Assembly (NCBI GenBank): GCA_022448105.1
Contig: JAKVAV010000034.1
Coordinates: forward strand, 1 to 35,515
Origin: Flavobacteriales bacterium
GTDB lineage: Bacteria > Bacteroidota > Bacteroidia > Flavobacteriales_D > Cryomorphaceae
Length of the DNA stretch: 35,515 bases
Reading direction: 5' to 3'
The number at the start of each line of letters is the position of its first letter. The first letter of the stretch is position 1. A model generated the notes under the pieces. It did no database searches and had not been told where the DNA came from. It saw only the letters and a list, made by a program, of their open reading frames with translations. Both the position numbers and the translations under genes were made by a program. Positions 8,314 through 17,835 of the stretch are shown piece after piece.

Positions 8314-9417
8314 TTAGTCCAGCTCGTACTCCGCGAGTTTCGTCTTCCATTGGAGTGTTTCTATCCTGCTTAAAATCGTTAGATTTAGTGCTTTGAGCGG
8401 CGTTCCTAGAGGCAAAGCATATGCATAATACTGAGTTAAGAACCGAGCTGGAGCCACAACGATTTCATCTTGGAGTCGTTCCTCAGCAATCTTATATCTA
8501 ATCAAAGGTTCGTCGTATACAAAGGCATCTGCCTCGCCATTGGCGACCAATTCTAAAGCTTCATCGGCAGTAGAAACTGGCTTTGACAGAATGTTCTTAC
8601 TCTTCAGGTAGCCTTCTGATGTTGAGCCATTTAGTGAAAGCACTTTTGCCTTTTTGAGATCTTCTAGGTTGCTGATATCTAGGGAAAGCTGTCCTACGGT
8701 AAGCGATGATGCAATTGAGGCGGTGAAACCACTGATGATCACAATCGCGGTAAACATCCAAATCAACCCCACTACACGTCCTCCAATTGTCTTAGGGGAT
8801 TTATCACCATAACCGACAGTAGTCATAGTCACCGCGCTCCACCAAAAGGAGTCCCAAAGACCCTTAGCATCTCTACCAAATTCAGCCTCGTTGTGTTTTC
8901 GTTCAAAAATCCACGCAAAAAAGCCGAAGACCAAAATGATAAACGCCAATAACGATATAGCCGTCCAAAACTCCCATGAGAAGAGATTTCTGATAAGTCG
9001 CATCACCGGACCGGCATCGTCTTTTCTCACCGCAATGGCTAAGTTCGTAATGAAGAAGGGTTGAGTAAACTCCATTGCTTTGAGCCGTTCTGGGGTAACC
9101 GTAACTGGATTTATGGAAATGTCCACTTCTCTATTTTCGACTGCCTTTAGCAGAGGCCCTAACCCTTCGTACTCAATATATTCGAATTCTAAATCGAGAT
9201 CTTCAGCTATGCCTTCCCAAAGAAAAATACTGAGTCCGCTGTACGGTTCATTTGCATTTGTGATAATAAATGGCTCACTAGACTCAATTCCAACTCTTAA
9301 TGGTTCTTCAATCTTGAATTCGACCAAACTGTCTTTTGAGCTCCGCTGACTAAACATTGGCTGGCTTAACCAGAATGCGAATACAATAAGTGATAATAGC
9401 TTACTTCGTCCCATCAT
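8314..9417 (-). CDS. GluR0-like ligand-gated potassium channel (periplasmic binding domain split by a pore)
   Basis: The 367-residue protein is built like the prokaryotic ionotropic glutamate receptor GluR0: signal peptide (1-23), first half of a type-3 solute-binding domain (about 40-133, with the ITPER-like PVTVTPERLKAMEFTQPFF), a membrane helix (about 151-171), a pore loop with the potassium selectivity filter MTTVGYGDKSP (TVGYGD at 200-205), a second membrane helix (about 216-239) and the second half of the binding domain (about 245-367, VANGEADAFVYDEP). Binding of an amino acid outside is expected to open a K+ pore in the inner membrane. The start at 9417 overlaps the NUDIX stop (ATGATG with TGA); a longer in-frame start at 9468 would cover NUDIX coding sequence. 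Ligand unknown. Confidence 0.82.
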   Translation of the reverse strand: MMGRSKLLSLIVFAFWLSQPMFSQRSSKDSLVEFKIEEPLRVGIESSEPFIITNANEPYSGLSIFLWEGIAEDLDLEFEYIEYEGLGPLLKAVENREVDISINPVTVTPERLKAMEFTQPFFITNLAIAVRKDDAGPVMRLIRNLFSWEFWTAISLLAFIILVFGFFAWIFERKHNEAEFGRDAKGLWDSFWWSAVTMTTVGYGDKSPKTIGGRVVGLIWMFTAIVIISGFTASIASSLTVGQLSLDISNLEDLKKAKVLSLNGSTSEGYLKSKNILSKPVSTADEALELVANGEADAFVYDEPLIRYKIAEERLQDEIVVAPARFLTQYYAYALPLGTPLKALNLTILSRIETLQWKTKLAEYELD

Positions 9418-10040
9418 TTTTGAATTAATTCTGAAATCTCCTTCAGCATCATGGCGGTGGCTCCCCAAACTGTATGTCCGAGAATATCAAAGTACTTTAC
9501 CATGATCTCAGTTTTTGCGACTTCAAGGTAAATGGGTTTCTCTTTAATTTCAGCCTCACCTAAGATTAGTCGCAGGGGAGCTTCAATTAGTTGAGCAACC
9601 TCATGTGGATCTCTTCTGAAGTCGGGCCTTAGTTTGGCAAATCCAAGAAACGGCGAAACCAAAAATCTACTCGGCGGAATGTAGATTTTGCTAAGTTCAC
9701 CTATTACTTGGACGTCATTGGGATGAATATTGAGTTCCTCGCGGGCTTCGCGCAAAGCCGTCTCAACAAGATTTTTGTCAGAGGGTTCGCGCTTGCCACC
9801 TGGAAAACTCACCTGACCGCTATGCGTTCCGTTGTAGGTATTTCTCAGCATTAGCGCTATATGAGCTTCGTCTTGTTTCGGATAGATCAGGGCTAAAACT
9901 GCACTTTTTCTGGCCGTCGGATCTATCTTCTCCATGTCCGTTGCCTTTGGTCGCTTATAATTGATCATCTTTTGATGAGCATCCCATCCTGGCAGGCCTT
10001 CAGAAAAAGATTGTTGAATTTTAGATAGCAGTTTCTCCAC
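9414..10040 (-). CDS. NUDIX hydrolase, CoA pyrophosphatase type (NudL/Nudt7-like)
   Basis: Hydrolyses nucleoside diphosphate derivatives; this subgroup cleaves CoA and acyl-CoA to 3'-phospho-ADP and phosphopantetheine. The 208-residue protein has the upstream subgroup motif NGTHSGQVSFPGGKRE (about 69-84) followed by the NUDIX helix ALREAREELNI (about 93-103), with the residue spacing seen in E. coli NudL rather than the plain NUDIX box. It is the first gene of a two-gene minus-strand unit, its stop overlapping the channel start. The substrate is inferred from the motif spacing only. Confidence 0.85.
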   Translation of the reverse strand: MEKLLSKIQQSFSEGLPGWDAHQKMINYKRPKATDMEKIDPTARKSAVLALIYPKQDEAHIALMLRNTYNGTHSGQVSFPGGKREPSDKNLVETALREAREELNIHPNDVQVIGELSKIYIPPSRFLVSPFLGFAKLRPDFRRDPHEVAQLIEAPLRLILGEAEIKEKPIYLEVAKTEIMVKYFDILGHTVWGATAMMLKEISELIQK

Positions 10041-10088
10041 GGATCAAAACTAGTTTTTTCAATTACTCAAACTAAATCAAATCCACTC

Positions 10089-10096
10089 TATCTTTG
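10089..10096 (+). promoter_or_regulatory. -7 promoter box of aat
   Basis: TATCTTTG, an exact TAnnTTTG match, ends four bases before the aat ATG. The expected mRNA would start at the initiation codon. Confidence 0.5.
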
Positions 10097-10100
10097 GTAT

Positions 10101-10787
10101 ATGCCTGTCTACGCATTAGATTCTGATTATCTCGTCTTTCCCGATCCTAATGACGCCAGCGAAGATGGATTGCTTGCGGTCGGCGGACAGCTGCGGGAGG
10201 ATTGGGTGCTCAAGGCCTACGAAATGGGCATTTTTCCTTGGTTCAATGAGAATGATCCGATTTTGTGGTGGAGTGTCGATCCTCGAAGTGTTCTATTTTT
10301 CGACAATTTGAGAATTCAACGAAGTATGAAGCCTTATTTGAACTCAGATAAGTATGAGTTCAGGATTGATACGGATTTTGAAACCGTGATCAAAGCATGC
10401 GCCAATGCTCCAGGAAGAGGAATGGATAGGACATGGATAAGCGACGAAATGATAAAAGTGTATAAATCTCTGCATCGCCTTGGAGTGGCGCATAGTGCCG
10501 AAATTTGGAATGGCCCAAAACTCGTCGGTGGCCTTTATGGAGTAAGCCTTGGAAATGTTTTTTTTGGAGAAAGCATGTTTAGCTTTGAAAAGAATATGTC
10601 TAAGCTCGCCTTCATAAGATTTGCGAGATTTCTCTCTTCTCTTGGTTTTGATTTCATCGACTGCCAAGTTCCCACCGCACATTTGTCAAGTTTGGGGTCG
10701 GTTAATATCCCTAGATCCGATTATTTAATGATGCTCAAAGCTTCTCTCCAAGCCCCTACAAAATCCGGGAAATGGACTGCTCAATAA
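10101..10787 (+). CDS. aat: Leucyl/phenylalanyl-tRNA-protein transferase
   Basis: Attaches Leu or Phe from aminoacyl-tRNA to N-terminal Lys or Arg of proteins, marking them for ClpAP through the N-degron route. The 228-residue protein shows the family hallmarks: FPDPNDASEDGLLAVGG, AYEMGIFPWF, WWSVDPRSVL, the segment around ISDEMIKVYKSLHRLGVAHS and FFGESMFSFEKNMSKLAF. Length is normal. It is divergent from the NUDIX gene; the stop overlaps by seven bases the convergent response regulator. Confidence 0.95.
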   Translation: MPVYALDSDYLVFPDPNDASEDGLLAVGGQLREDWVLKAYEMGIFPWFNENDPILWWSVDPRSVLFFDNLRIQRSMKPYLNSDKYEFRIDTDFETVIKACANAPGRGMDRTWISDEMIKVYKSLHRLGVAHSAEIWNGPKLVGGLYGVSLGNVFFGESMFSFEKNMSKLAFIRFARFLSSLGFDFIDCQVPTAHLSSLGSVNIPRSDYLMMLKASLQAPTKSGKWTAQ

Positions 10788-11230
10788 CTATTTGCCAACT
10801 TTTTCATAGTTTGAAGTTGCTCGGTGGTGACCGGCTTTGAAAAAAAGCCTTTTACCGTGGAGTAGGTGTTGGCCCTATCAAAATCTGCCTGGTTTATGGT
10901 AGATGATAATATGCAAACGGGAATAGTCTCTGCTTGTCCGAATATCTCCCCATATTCATCTAGAAAGTCCCATCCATCCATAATGGGCATGTTTAAATCT
11001 AGAACAATTAATTCAGGAAGTTTCGTGCCCTCGTTCAGGGCAGTTTTGATAAACTGAATGGCTTCCGCACCATTTTTTGACTCGTTCACAATTTCAAAGT
11101 GTCCAAACTTCTCAATCTGTTTATTGAATATAAATTGAAAAGTCGAGTCATCGTCTACCACCATTATCTTCGTCGTGCTAGGGATTTTTGGATCCACAGC
11201 CTGTTCTGTTTCGTTTTCCTTTCTTGTCAT
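10781..11230 (-). CDS. Single-domain response regulator
   Basis: A receiver domain only (149 residues) with the acidic triad VVDDDS, phospho-acceptor Asp in IVLDLNMPIMDGWDF (Asp78 counting from the ATG), the Thr/Ser switch position in VCILSST and the lysine in FFSKPVT. There is no DNA-binding or enzymatic output domain, so it must act by protein contact or as a phosphate relay. The ATG at 11230 overlaps the stop of the kinase gene (TGATG), a strong sign of a cognate pair; a GTG one codon earlier is an alternative start. Target unknown. Confidence 0.9.
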   Translation of the reverse strand: MTRKENETEQAVDPKIPSTTKIMVVDDDSTFQFIFNKQIEKFGHFEIVNESKNGAEAIQFIKTALNEGTKLPELIVLDLNMPIMDGWDFLDEYGEIFGQAETIPVCILSSTINQADFDRANTYSTVKGFFSKPVTTEQLQTMKKLANSY

Positions 11231-13140
11231 CACTTCTCCAACTTTAATAAGACGGTGAATTTAGTTCCCAAGCCTGGTTCACTTTCAACATAAATTTTAC
11301 CACCGAGGGAGTCTAATTGTCTCTTCACCAAGTATAACCCAACACCTCGACCTTCGATATTGTTGTGAAATCGCGTGTACATGCCAAATATTTTCTTACC
11401 GTGCTTGGATAAATCAAGTCCTAAGCCATTATCTTGAAATTCAATGCGCAATCCATTATTTACCAGAGAGGTGCGAATTTTCAGTGTCGACTTTTTTTCT
11501 GGTCTTCTATACTTGATGGCGTTTGAAACTAAATTTAAGAATAGATTTTCTAAGTGTGACTTTTCGTAGAATACGCGATTCACTTCAAATTCGGTTACAA
11601 TAAAGAAATCGTTTTTTCTTATTATTTCACTAAGCTGATATTTTACGCCTTCCAATAAAGTATCAAGATGAATCTCAGTAAACTCGAAGGATTCATTAGC
11701 TCTTACTTTAAGTACCTGATGCATATCTTCTAAGGTGGTGTGAAGCTGTTGTACGGTATTTGCGAACTTTCTTACGATGATATCGTTCGTGGATTCAGCA
11801 GAGCCGTCAAACTCATAATGGTCGATAAGCCCTTTGAGATTAGTGACGGGGGATCTTAAGTTATGGCTCGCCAAATGCGCGAATTCATTGAGTTCATTGG
11901 ATTTCTTCTCAAGTGATTGAATTACTTCTTCAAGCTGTTTTCTTGATTTAATGGTATCAGTAATATCCAGAGCAACACCCAAGCTGAATTCACCTTTTTC
12001 GTCTTTTAAAACGCAAGTGTTGATGGCAATTTGACGTATGGTTCCATCTTTTGTCTTTACTTCAAGGTTGTATGATTTTGGCGCATAGTCTCCCTTTCCC
12101 CTCGACTCCATTGCAACCATTGCAGCCTCATCTGCGCTGTAAATGAGATCTTTTATATTAAAGTCTGGGTGACCTAGCTCTTCTGCAGCGTATCCAACCA
12201 TTTGACAAAACTGCTCGTTGGCATACTCAAAATTGTTATCCCGAAAAATGTACAAACCTCCAAAAGCGTTTTCTACAAAACTTCTATATTTTTCTTCGGT
12301 ATGTTTTATTTCCTCGATAACTCTTGACCTCTGTATGCGAGTAGATGCAATAGAAGCGATAGATTCTAGTATTTTGACATCTTCTTTTGTAAAGTGATTT
12401 TTCTCAGGATGCTCTGAATCTATAACTCCAATTACCTCAAAACCTGCCAGAATCGGAACAGCAACTTCCGAATTTCTCTGTTCATCGTCGATCACATAAC
12501 GCTTGTCTTTGGAAACATCATCTACCAAGATTGTTTTTCTCTCAACTGCGCAAGCCCCCACTAGTCCTTGGCCAAAGTTTAAACTTATCGGATCTACGAT
12601 ACTATTTGTAACAGCCTTAGGACTCTTTGGGCCGTGAGCGGCACGTTGCTTGAGTCGACCATCTTTGCGATCTACCAAATAAACCACGCAATCGACAAAA
12701 TTTAAACGCGCAATCGCCTCTTTTGCAATCGTCCAAGCTACTTCTTCCTCGGTTTGTGCCTCTAAGAGCGCGGTGGAGAATGCACTAATGACTGAGAAAT
12801 ACGTTTGATGCTTGATCTCCTCTGAAATGTCGGTGCCAAATATGTCTATAATATTCTCATCCTCGCGCGGGCAAAAATTGAAACTGTAGTATTCCTCACC
12901 AAGTTGAAAATTCTTTTTACTGTGTTTTCCGATCTCAAGTACAGAACTCATAAAATGCAAAAATCCTGTTGGGAATACTCCATGAGAATCATTGTTCTGA
13001 ATTCTGAATAGAATAGAAGCTGCCTTATTTCTATAATAAACGCGACCTGAAGGATCCATTGAAATCACTGGATTCGGGTTCCGGTCAGGATAGAAGTTTA
13101 GCTTTAGGGTCTTATTTCTTTCTACGGCTCGTTGCCTCAC
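11230..13140 (-). CDS. PAS/GAF sensor histidine kinase (soluble)
   Basis: A 636-residue kinase with no membrane segment, so it probably senses a cytosolic signal. Order of domains: PAS-like (about 15-110), GAF (about 120-275, with a DDVSKDKRYVIDDE-type loop), PAS with PAC (about 282-400, ending LGVALDITDTIKSRK), HisKA dimerisation helix with phospho-acceptor His426 in EFAHLASHNLRSPVTNL, and HATPase (N-box NLFLNLVSNAIKY, G1 DNGLGLDL, G2 GRGVGLYLVKRQ). The start is GTG at 13138-13140; the next in-frame Met (MDPSGR) lies inside the first PAS domain. It is co-transcribed with the response regulator through a one-base stop/start overlap. Confidence 0.92.
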   Translation of the reverse strand: MRQRAVERNKTLKLNFYPDRNPNPVISMDPSGRVYYRNKAASILFRIQNNDSHGVFPTGFLHFMSSVLEIGKHSKKNFQLGEEYYSFNFCPREDENIIDIFGTDISEEIKHQTYFSVISAFSTALLEAQTEEEVAWTIAKEAIARLNFVDCVVYLVDRKDGRLKQRAAHGPKSPKAVTNSIVDPISLNFGQGLVGACAVERKTILVDDVSKDKRYVIDDEQRNSEVAVPILAGFEVIGVIDSEHPEKNHFTKEDVKILESIASIASTRIQRSRVIEEIKHTEEKYRSFVENAFGGLYIFRDNNFEYANEQFCQMVGYAAEELGHPDFNIKDLIYSADEAAMVAMESRGKGDYAPKSYNLEVKTKDGTIRQIAINTCVLKDEKGEFSLGVALDITDTIKSRKQLEEVIQSLEKKSNELNEFAHLASHNLRSPVTNLKGLIDHYEFDGSAESTNDIIVRKFANTVQQLHTTLEDMHQVLKVRANESFEFTEIHLDTLLEGVKYQLSEIIRKNDFFIVTEFEVNRVFYEKSHLENLFLNLVSNAIKYRRPEKKSTLKIRTSLVNNGLRIEFQDNGLGLDLSKHGKKIFGMYTRFHNNIEGRGVGLYLVKRQLDSLGGKIYVESEPGLGTKFTVLLKLEK

Positions 13141-13239
13141 AAGATTTACTTAATCAACTCCTCTTACGTGATTGCGCGAAATTAGTTTAGAGAAAATGCC
13201 CACAGAGTTTCAAATTTGATAGCTTGGCGTATTCAAATC

Positions 13240-13389
13240 ATGCTATTATTTCTCCACATCAGGAAATTAGGGCTTAAAACACAGCATTTTCGGATCGGAA
13301 TTTTTATCAAGATTTTCCCTATGTGGCAATGGATCTTCGGGATGAAGGACGACACTCAGAACATGAACAGACTTTGGCAGGAAGAATAA
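13240..13389 (+). CDS. Possible small protein, 49 residues
   Basis: An ATG-initiated frame with a hydrophobic start (MLLFLHIRKLG), an aromatic middle (FIKIFPMWQWIFG) and a polar end (RLWQEE). A near-consensus -7 box CAAATTTG lies about 21 bases upstream. The family is not recognised; codon use cannot be judged at this length, and it could equally be a chance frame in a decayed region. Confidence 0.25.
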   Translation: MLLFLHIRKLGLKTQHFRIGIFIKIFPMWQWIFGMKDDTQNMNRLWQEE

Positions 13390-13586
13390 CCTCTGGTGCT
13401 AAGGTATCCAATGCGGTTTGAAAAATTTGTAGAGGTCTCCTTTCTGCAGGAACTTTATTCATTACCGGTTTAAAATCCTATTTCAAGAAAGACTGACTCG
13501 AAATTGAAGGAGTACCTGAAGGGAGCCTTCAAGCTAAATTGTTTGTTTTTTTCGGACGTCTCTTGATAGTGGAGTATGTCAGAAGG

Positions 13587-13623
13587 GGCGAAGCTTCTCA
13601 GAGATTGGGTGGATCTCTTCGCC
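13587..13623. other. Bulged hairpin in the ilvD upstream region
   Basis: GGCGA (13587-13591) pairs with TCGCC (13619-13623), and AGAGAT (13600-13605) pairs with ATCTCT (13613-13618) around a seven-base loop, leaving an eight-base bulge on the left side. All eleven pairs are Watson-Crick. There is no T-run directly after it, so it is not a standard terminator. Confidence 0.45.
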
Positions 13624-13720
13624 TATATATGTTTTGCGAATCATTGAGTTGACCATAGTAGAGCCACGCCAAGCCTCTATTAAATTCCCAAAACTCTAAG
13701 GGTGTTTTTTTGGCTTTTAC

Positions 13721-13750
13721 TTGCTTTTTAATAGAATAGGTCTAATATTG
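13721..13750 (+). promoter_or_regulatory. Candidate promoter of the ilvDBNC operon
   Basis: TTG (13721-13723), a 19-base spacer and TAATATTG (13743-13750) match the Bacteroidota promoter form with one mismatch in the -7 box. The predicted leader to the ilvD ATG is about 60 nt. No peptide rich in Ile, Leu or Val and no terminator/antiterminator pair is visible in that leader. Confidence 0.45.
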
Positions 13751-13816
13751 TCTTTTCAAATTATTTCATAGAACAACACTCTTTCGTTAAATAATTGCAG
13801 TGTAAAAGATAGAGGT

Positions 13817-15496
13817 ATGAAAGAATTGAATCAATTTAGCCGAAGAGTTACACAAGATCCGACCCAGCCTGCCGCTCAGGCGATGCTTCATGCCATTGGG
13901 TTATCACGAGAAGATCTGGGGAAGCCACTAATAGGTATAGCAAGTACAGGATTTGAAGGTAACCCCTGTAATATGCATTTGAACGACCTCGCCAAATTAG
14001 TGAAGAAAGGCACCCTCAGTGAAGATACTGTTGGTTTGATTTTCAATACGATAGGGGTAAGTGATGGGATATCCATGGGGACTCCCGGTATGCGTTATTC
14101 CTTGCCTTCTAGAGATGTAATTGCAGATTCCATGGAGACGGTCGTTCAAGCAATGAGCTATGACGGACTCATTACAGTCGTAGGTTGCGATAAGAACATG
14201 CCAGGAGCGCTTATTGCTATGTTAAGACTTAATAGACCCAGTATTTTGGTTTATGGTGGAACTATAGATTCTGGAAGTTACAAAGGGAAAAAACTTGATG
14301 TTGTTTCGGCTTTCGAAGCATGGGGAAGCAAGGTAGCTGGAACCATGAGTGAAGATGAGTTCCAGAATATTGTCGAAAAAGCATGTCCAGGAGCTGGGGC
14401 TTGTGGGGGAATGTATACGGCCAACACAATGGCTTCATCCATTGAAGCGCTTGGTATGGCTTTGCCATATAATTCATCTAATCCTGCGTTGAGCGAAGAA
14501 AAAAGAACAGAATCAGTGCGAGCTGGTGAAGCCATAAGGGTTTTACTCGAAAAGGGCATAAAACCTAGCGACATTGTTACGAGAAAATCGCTTGAGAATG
14601 CAGTGAGGCTGATCACAATTTTGGGCGGTTCTACCAATGCTGTTCTTCATTTTTTGGCCATAGCCAGAGCTGCGAATATTGATTTTAAGCTCAAAGATTT
14701 TCAAAGAATAAGTGATGAGACGCCTTTTTTGGCAGATCTCAAACCCAGCGGAAAATATCTGATGGAAGATGTTCATGCCATTGGTGGCATTCCTGCCGTG
14801 CTAAAGTACCTATTGAGTAAAGGGATACTTCATGGAGATTGTCTTACTGTTACTGGTAAAACGTTAGCTGAAAACTTAAAAGATGTCCCCGACCTTCAGG
14901 CAGATCAAGCGGTGATCAAACCAATCGAAAAACCGATAAAGGTTTCTGGCCATCTCCAAATGCTTTATGGAAATATCGCTACAAATGGAAGTGTAGCTAA
15001 GATTACCGGAAAGGAAGGACTTCATTTTAGAGGAACGGCTAAGGTCTTTGAAGGAGAATACGATGCCAACGATGGCATTAGAAAAGGTTTAGTCAAAAAA
15101 GGTGACGTGGTGGTGATAAGGTATGAAGGACCAAAAGGTGGGCCAGGTATGCCCGAAATGCTTAAACCTACTGCAGCCATAATGGGGGCTGGATTAGGTA
15201 AAGATGTTGCTCTTATCACAGATGGTCGTTTCTCTGGTGGAACACATGGCTTTGTAGTAGGTCATATTACGCCTGAAGCCCAAGAAGGAGGCAACATTGC
15301 TCTGATTAAAGACGGCGATGCTATCACCATTGATGCTGAGAATAACACCATCAACGTTGACCTTTCAGATGAAGAACTAAATACAAGGAGGGCCAATTGG
15401 AAAGCACCCAAACTCAAATTCGCAAGAGGAATACTTTACAAATACGCTAAAACAGTTTCATCAGCATCTGAAGGATGCGTGACTGACGAATTCTAG
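13817..15496 (+). CDS. ilvD: Dihydroxy-acid dehydratase
   Basis: Third common step of isoleucine and valine synthesis: dehydration of dihydroxy acids to 2-oxo acids, using an iron-sulfur cluster and Mg2+. The 559-residue protein has the cluster and metal ligand motifs [17 protein letters not shown] and [16 protein letters not shown], and the C-terminal [24 protein letters not shown]. Length is normal for the family. First gene of ilvDBNC; ilvB follows after 25 bases (from the upstream start). Confidence 0.97.
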   Translation: MKELNQFSRRVTQDPTQPAAQAMLHAIGLSREDLGKPLIGIASTGFEGNPCNMHLNDLAKLVKKGTLSEDTVGLIFNTIGVSDGISMGTPGMRYSLPSRDVIADSMETVVQAMSYDGLITVVGCDKNMPGALIAMLRLNRPSILVYGGTIDSGSYKGKKLDVVSAFEAWGSKVAGTMSEDEFQNIVEKACPGAGACGGMYTANTMASSIEALGMALPYNSSNPALSEEKRTESVRAGEAIRVLLEKGIKPSDIVTRKSLENAVRLITILGGSTNAVLHFLAIARAANIDFKLKDFQRISDETPFLADLKPSGKYLMEDVHAIGGIPAVLKYLLSKGILHGDCLTVTGKTLAENLKDVPDLQADQAVIKPIEKPIKVSGHLQMLYGNIATNGSVAKITGKEGLHFRGTAKVFEGEYDANDGIRKGLVKKGDVVVIRYEGPKGGPGMPEMLKPTAAIMGAGLGKDVALITDGRFSGGTHGFVVGHITPEAQEGGNIALIKDGDAITIDAENNTINVDLSDEELNTRRANWKAPKLKFARGILYKYAKTVSSASEGCVTDEF

Positions 15497-15521
15497 CAGA
15501 TTACCACTAATCGCGGACACT

Positions 15522-17291
15522 ATGAAAAAAAACCAAGTGACCAAAGTTCGAAATACTCAGACAGACCAACCTCGAACGTCGAAGAGAAGTCAAATGAAGA
15601 AGAGCATTCACATCTCAGGCAGCGAGGCTGTGGTGAGATGTTTGATAGAAGAAGGCGTAGACGTTCTGTATGGCTATCCCGGTGGTGCTATAATGCCTGT
15701 TTATGACGAGCTGTATAAGTTCCAAGACCATATTCATCACGTACTTACAAGACACGAACAAGGAGCTACTCATGCCGCTCAAGGATATGCTCGTATTTCG
15801 GGAAGAGTTGGAGTGGCGATGGCCACTTCAGGGCCTGGCGCTACAAATCTGGTCACTGGTATTGCTGACGCTCAAATTGACTCTACTCCGTTGGTCTGTA
15901 TCACGGGTCAAGTAGCTTCACATCTGCTGGGTAGCGATGCTTTTCAAGAAACGGACATTGTCGGCATTTCCACACCCGTTACCAAGTGGAATCACCAGAT
16001 CACCAAAGCCTCGGAGATTCCAGAGGTGATGGCCAAGGCATTTTACATTGCCCGAAGTGGAAGACCAGGGCCCGTGCTGATCGATATTACTAAGGACGCA
16101 CAATTTGAAGAATTTGATTTCTCTTACGAAAAATGTAAAGGTGTGAGAAGTTATAATCCAGTTCCAGTAGCCACAGAAAATTCTCTAAAAAGCGCTGCCG
16201 ATATAATTAATTCTGCCAAAAAACCCATGATTGTTTGGGGTCAAGGGGTAATCCTCGGAAAAGCTGAAAAGAACTTGATTGAGATGATCGAGAAAACGGG
16301 AATCCCAGCGGCTTGGACAATCCTAGGAGCTTCGGCTATCCCCACATCGCATCCGCTCAATGTAGGCATGGTAGGAATGCATGGAAATTATGGGCCAAAT
16401 GTCTTAACCAATGAATGTGATGTATTGATTGCTATTGGGATGAGATTCGACGATCGGGTAACTGGAAACTTGGATTCGTACGCTAAGCAAGCAAAAGTTA
16501 TTCATCTTGAAATCGATCCAGCTGAAGTTGATAAGAACGTTAAAACTGATGTCGCTATTATAGGAGACGCCCGAGATTCTTTACGGCGACTCACTCCCTT
16601 GCTTCGAGAAAAAGAACATAAAGAGTGGCTCAGTAAGTTTACCGAATTCTATAAAGTGGAATTTGAAACAGTAATTGATGCAGACATTAATCCTACAAAA
16701 GAGGGCCTTACCATGGGAGAGGTCATTAAAGAAATCAATTCCTGTACCAATGGTGATGCCGCCGTGGTGACGGATGTCGGACAGCATCAAATGATCGCTT
16801 GCCGATATGCTAAGTTCACGCAAACCAAGAGCAACATTACTTCTGGTGGATTAGGAACAATGGGTTTCGCCTTGCCCGCGGCTATTGGTGCTAAAATGGC
16901 TGAGCCTGAAAGAGAAGTGATTGCTGTCATTGGTGATGGTGGATATCAAATGACTATTCAGGAACTGGGAACTATTTTCCAGCAAAGATGTGCTGTAAAG
17001 ATTGTTGTGCTCAACAATGAATACCTCGGAATGGTGCGTCAATGGCAGCAGCTCTTTTTCGACAAGAGATATGCCAGCACGGAAATGACCAATCCAGATT
17101 TTGTCAAGATAGCTGAAGGCTATTCCATACAATCAAAACGTGTTTCAAGAAGAGAGGACTTGGCTCCGGCCGTTGCCGAAATGGTCGCTAGTGACCAGGC
17201 CTACTTCTTAGAAGTTTGCATTGAAAAAGAAGATAATGTATTCCCAATGATCCCGACAGGAGCCTCTGTATCTGATATAAGACTCGAATAG
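15522..17291 (+). CDS. ilvB: Acetolactate synthase, catalytic (large) subunit
   Basis: ThDP- and FAD-dependent condensation of two pyruvates (or pyruvate and 2-oxobutyrate), the first step of valine and isoleucine synthesis. Catalytic Glu79 lies in TRHEQGATHAAQGYAR, the ThDP-binding stretch starts at GDGG (471-474) and ends at VVLNNEYLGM, and GPGATNL and TGQVASHLLG are typical. As annotated (589 residues) there is a 24-residue basic N-terminal extension; the second in-frame ATG at 15594 gives 565 residues and fits related proteins better, so the start is uncertain. It is followed two bases later by ilvN. Confidence 0.97.
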   Translation: MKKNQVTKVRNTQTDQPRTSKRSQMKKSIHISGSEAVVRCLIEEGVDVLYGYPGGAIMPVYDELYKFQDHIHHVLTRHEQGATHAAQGYARISGRVGVAMATSGPGATNLVTGIADAQIDSTPLVCITGQVASHLLGSDAFQETDIVGISTPVTKWNHQITKASEIPEVMAKAFYIARSGRPGPVLIDITKDAQFEEFDFSYEKCKGVRSYNPVPVATENSLKSAADIINSAKKPMIVWGQGVILGKAEKNLIEMIEKTGIPAAWTILGASAIPTSHPLNVGMVGMHGNYGPNVLTNECDVLIAIGMRFDDRVTGNLDSYAKQAKVIHLEIDPAEVDKNVKTDVAIIGDARDSLRRLTPLLREKEHKEWLSKFTEFYKVEFETVIDADINPTKEGLTMGEVIKEINSCTNGDAAVVTDVGQHQMIACRYAKFTQTKSNITSGGLGTMGFALPAAIGAKMAEPEREVIAVIGDGGYQMTIQELGTIFQQRCAVKIVVLNNEYLGMVRQWQQLFFDKRYASTEMTNPDFVKIAEGYSIQSKRVSRREDLAPAVAEMVASDQAYFLEVCIEKEDNVFPMIPTGASVSDIRLE

Positions 17292-17293
17292 AA

Positions 17294-17824
17294 ATGAAAG
17301 ACGATAAGAAGCTTTACACCATTTCCGTTTATACGGAAAATAACATCGGTCTTTTGAATAGGATATCGGCCATATTTCAAAGAAGACATATCAATATAGA
17401 AAGTCTCAATACTTCGATTTCTGAAATACCAGACGTATCCCGCTTTACAGTGGTCGTAAGAATAACGGAGAGTCAGGTCAAAAAAATCATCGGTCAAATT
17501 GCGAAACAGGTAGAAGTGATAAAGGCTTTTTACCATACCGATGACGAAATTATTTATCAGGAATCAGCCATTTTTAAAATTGCTTCGGAATTACTTTTCG
17601 AAGAGCGGCAAATACAAAATATTGTAAAAGAGAGTCACTCCCGCATTGTCACTGTGAACAAAGAATTTTTTGTGATTGAAAAATCCGGTCGACGCTCCGA
17701 AATAGACGAATTGTTTGAAAACCTTAAGCCTTTCGGCATCATGCAATTCAGTCGTTCAGGGCGTATTGCTGTCAGTAAAGACAAAATGAAAATTTCCAAA
17801 GTACTAAACGCATTTAAGCATTAA
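17294..17824 (+). CDS. ilvN: Acetolactate synthase, regulatory (small) subunit
   Basis: Regulatory partner of IlvB that activates the enzyme and carries feedback control by valine. The 176-residue protein begins with an ACT domain ([20 protein letters not shown], residues 8-27, then [10 protein letters not shown]) and has the C-terminal domain with ESHSRIV and a final [16 protein letters not shown]. It starts two bases after the ilvB stop and ends 11 bases before ilvC. Confidence 0.95.
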   Translation: MKDDKKLYTISVYTENNIGLLNRISAIFQRRHINIESLNTSISEIPDVSRFTVVVRITESQVKKIIGQIAKQVEVIKAFYHTDDEIIYQESAIFKIASELLFEERQIQNIVKESHSRIVTVNKEFFVIEKSGRRSEIDELFENLKPFGIMQFSRSGRIAVSKDKMKISKVLNAFKH

Positions 17825-17835
17825 GAAATCCTGCA

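Larger units (their letters stand above)
13141..13816. other. 676-base stretch without a confident gene, upstream of ilvD
   Basis: It holds a short possible ORF (13240-13389), a bulged hairpin (13587-13623), a looser inverted repeat TTGAAGG/CCTTCAA (13504-13510 with 13526-13532) followed by a T-rich run, and a candidate ilvD promoter (13721-13750). On the minus strand near its start is TAATTTCG (13177-13184), a possible -7 box for the kinase. Fragments that read like protein in different frames between 13290 and 13470 suggest that a decayed gene is possible. Confidence 0.6.

Noticed and set aside
13504..13552. TTGAAGG/CCTTCAA inverted repeat with T-rich run as a terminator
   Set aside because: The loop is long (15 bases) and about nine bases separate the stem from the T-run; too weak to call without a gene ending there.
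13751..13816. Amino-acid attenuator in the ilvD leader
   Set aside because: No leader peptide rich in branched-chain codons and no alternative stem with U-tract was found between the promoter and the start codon.
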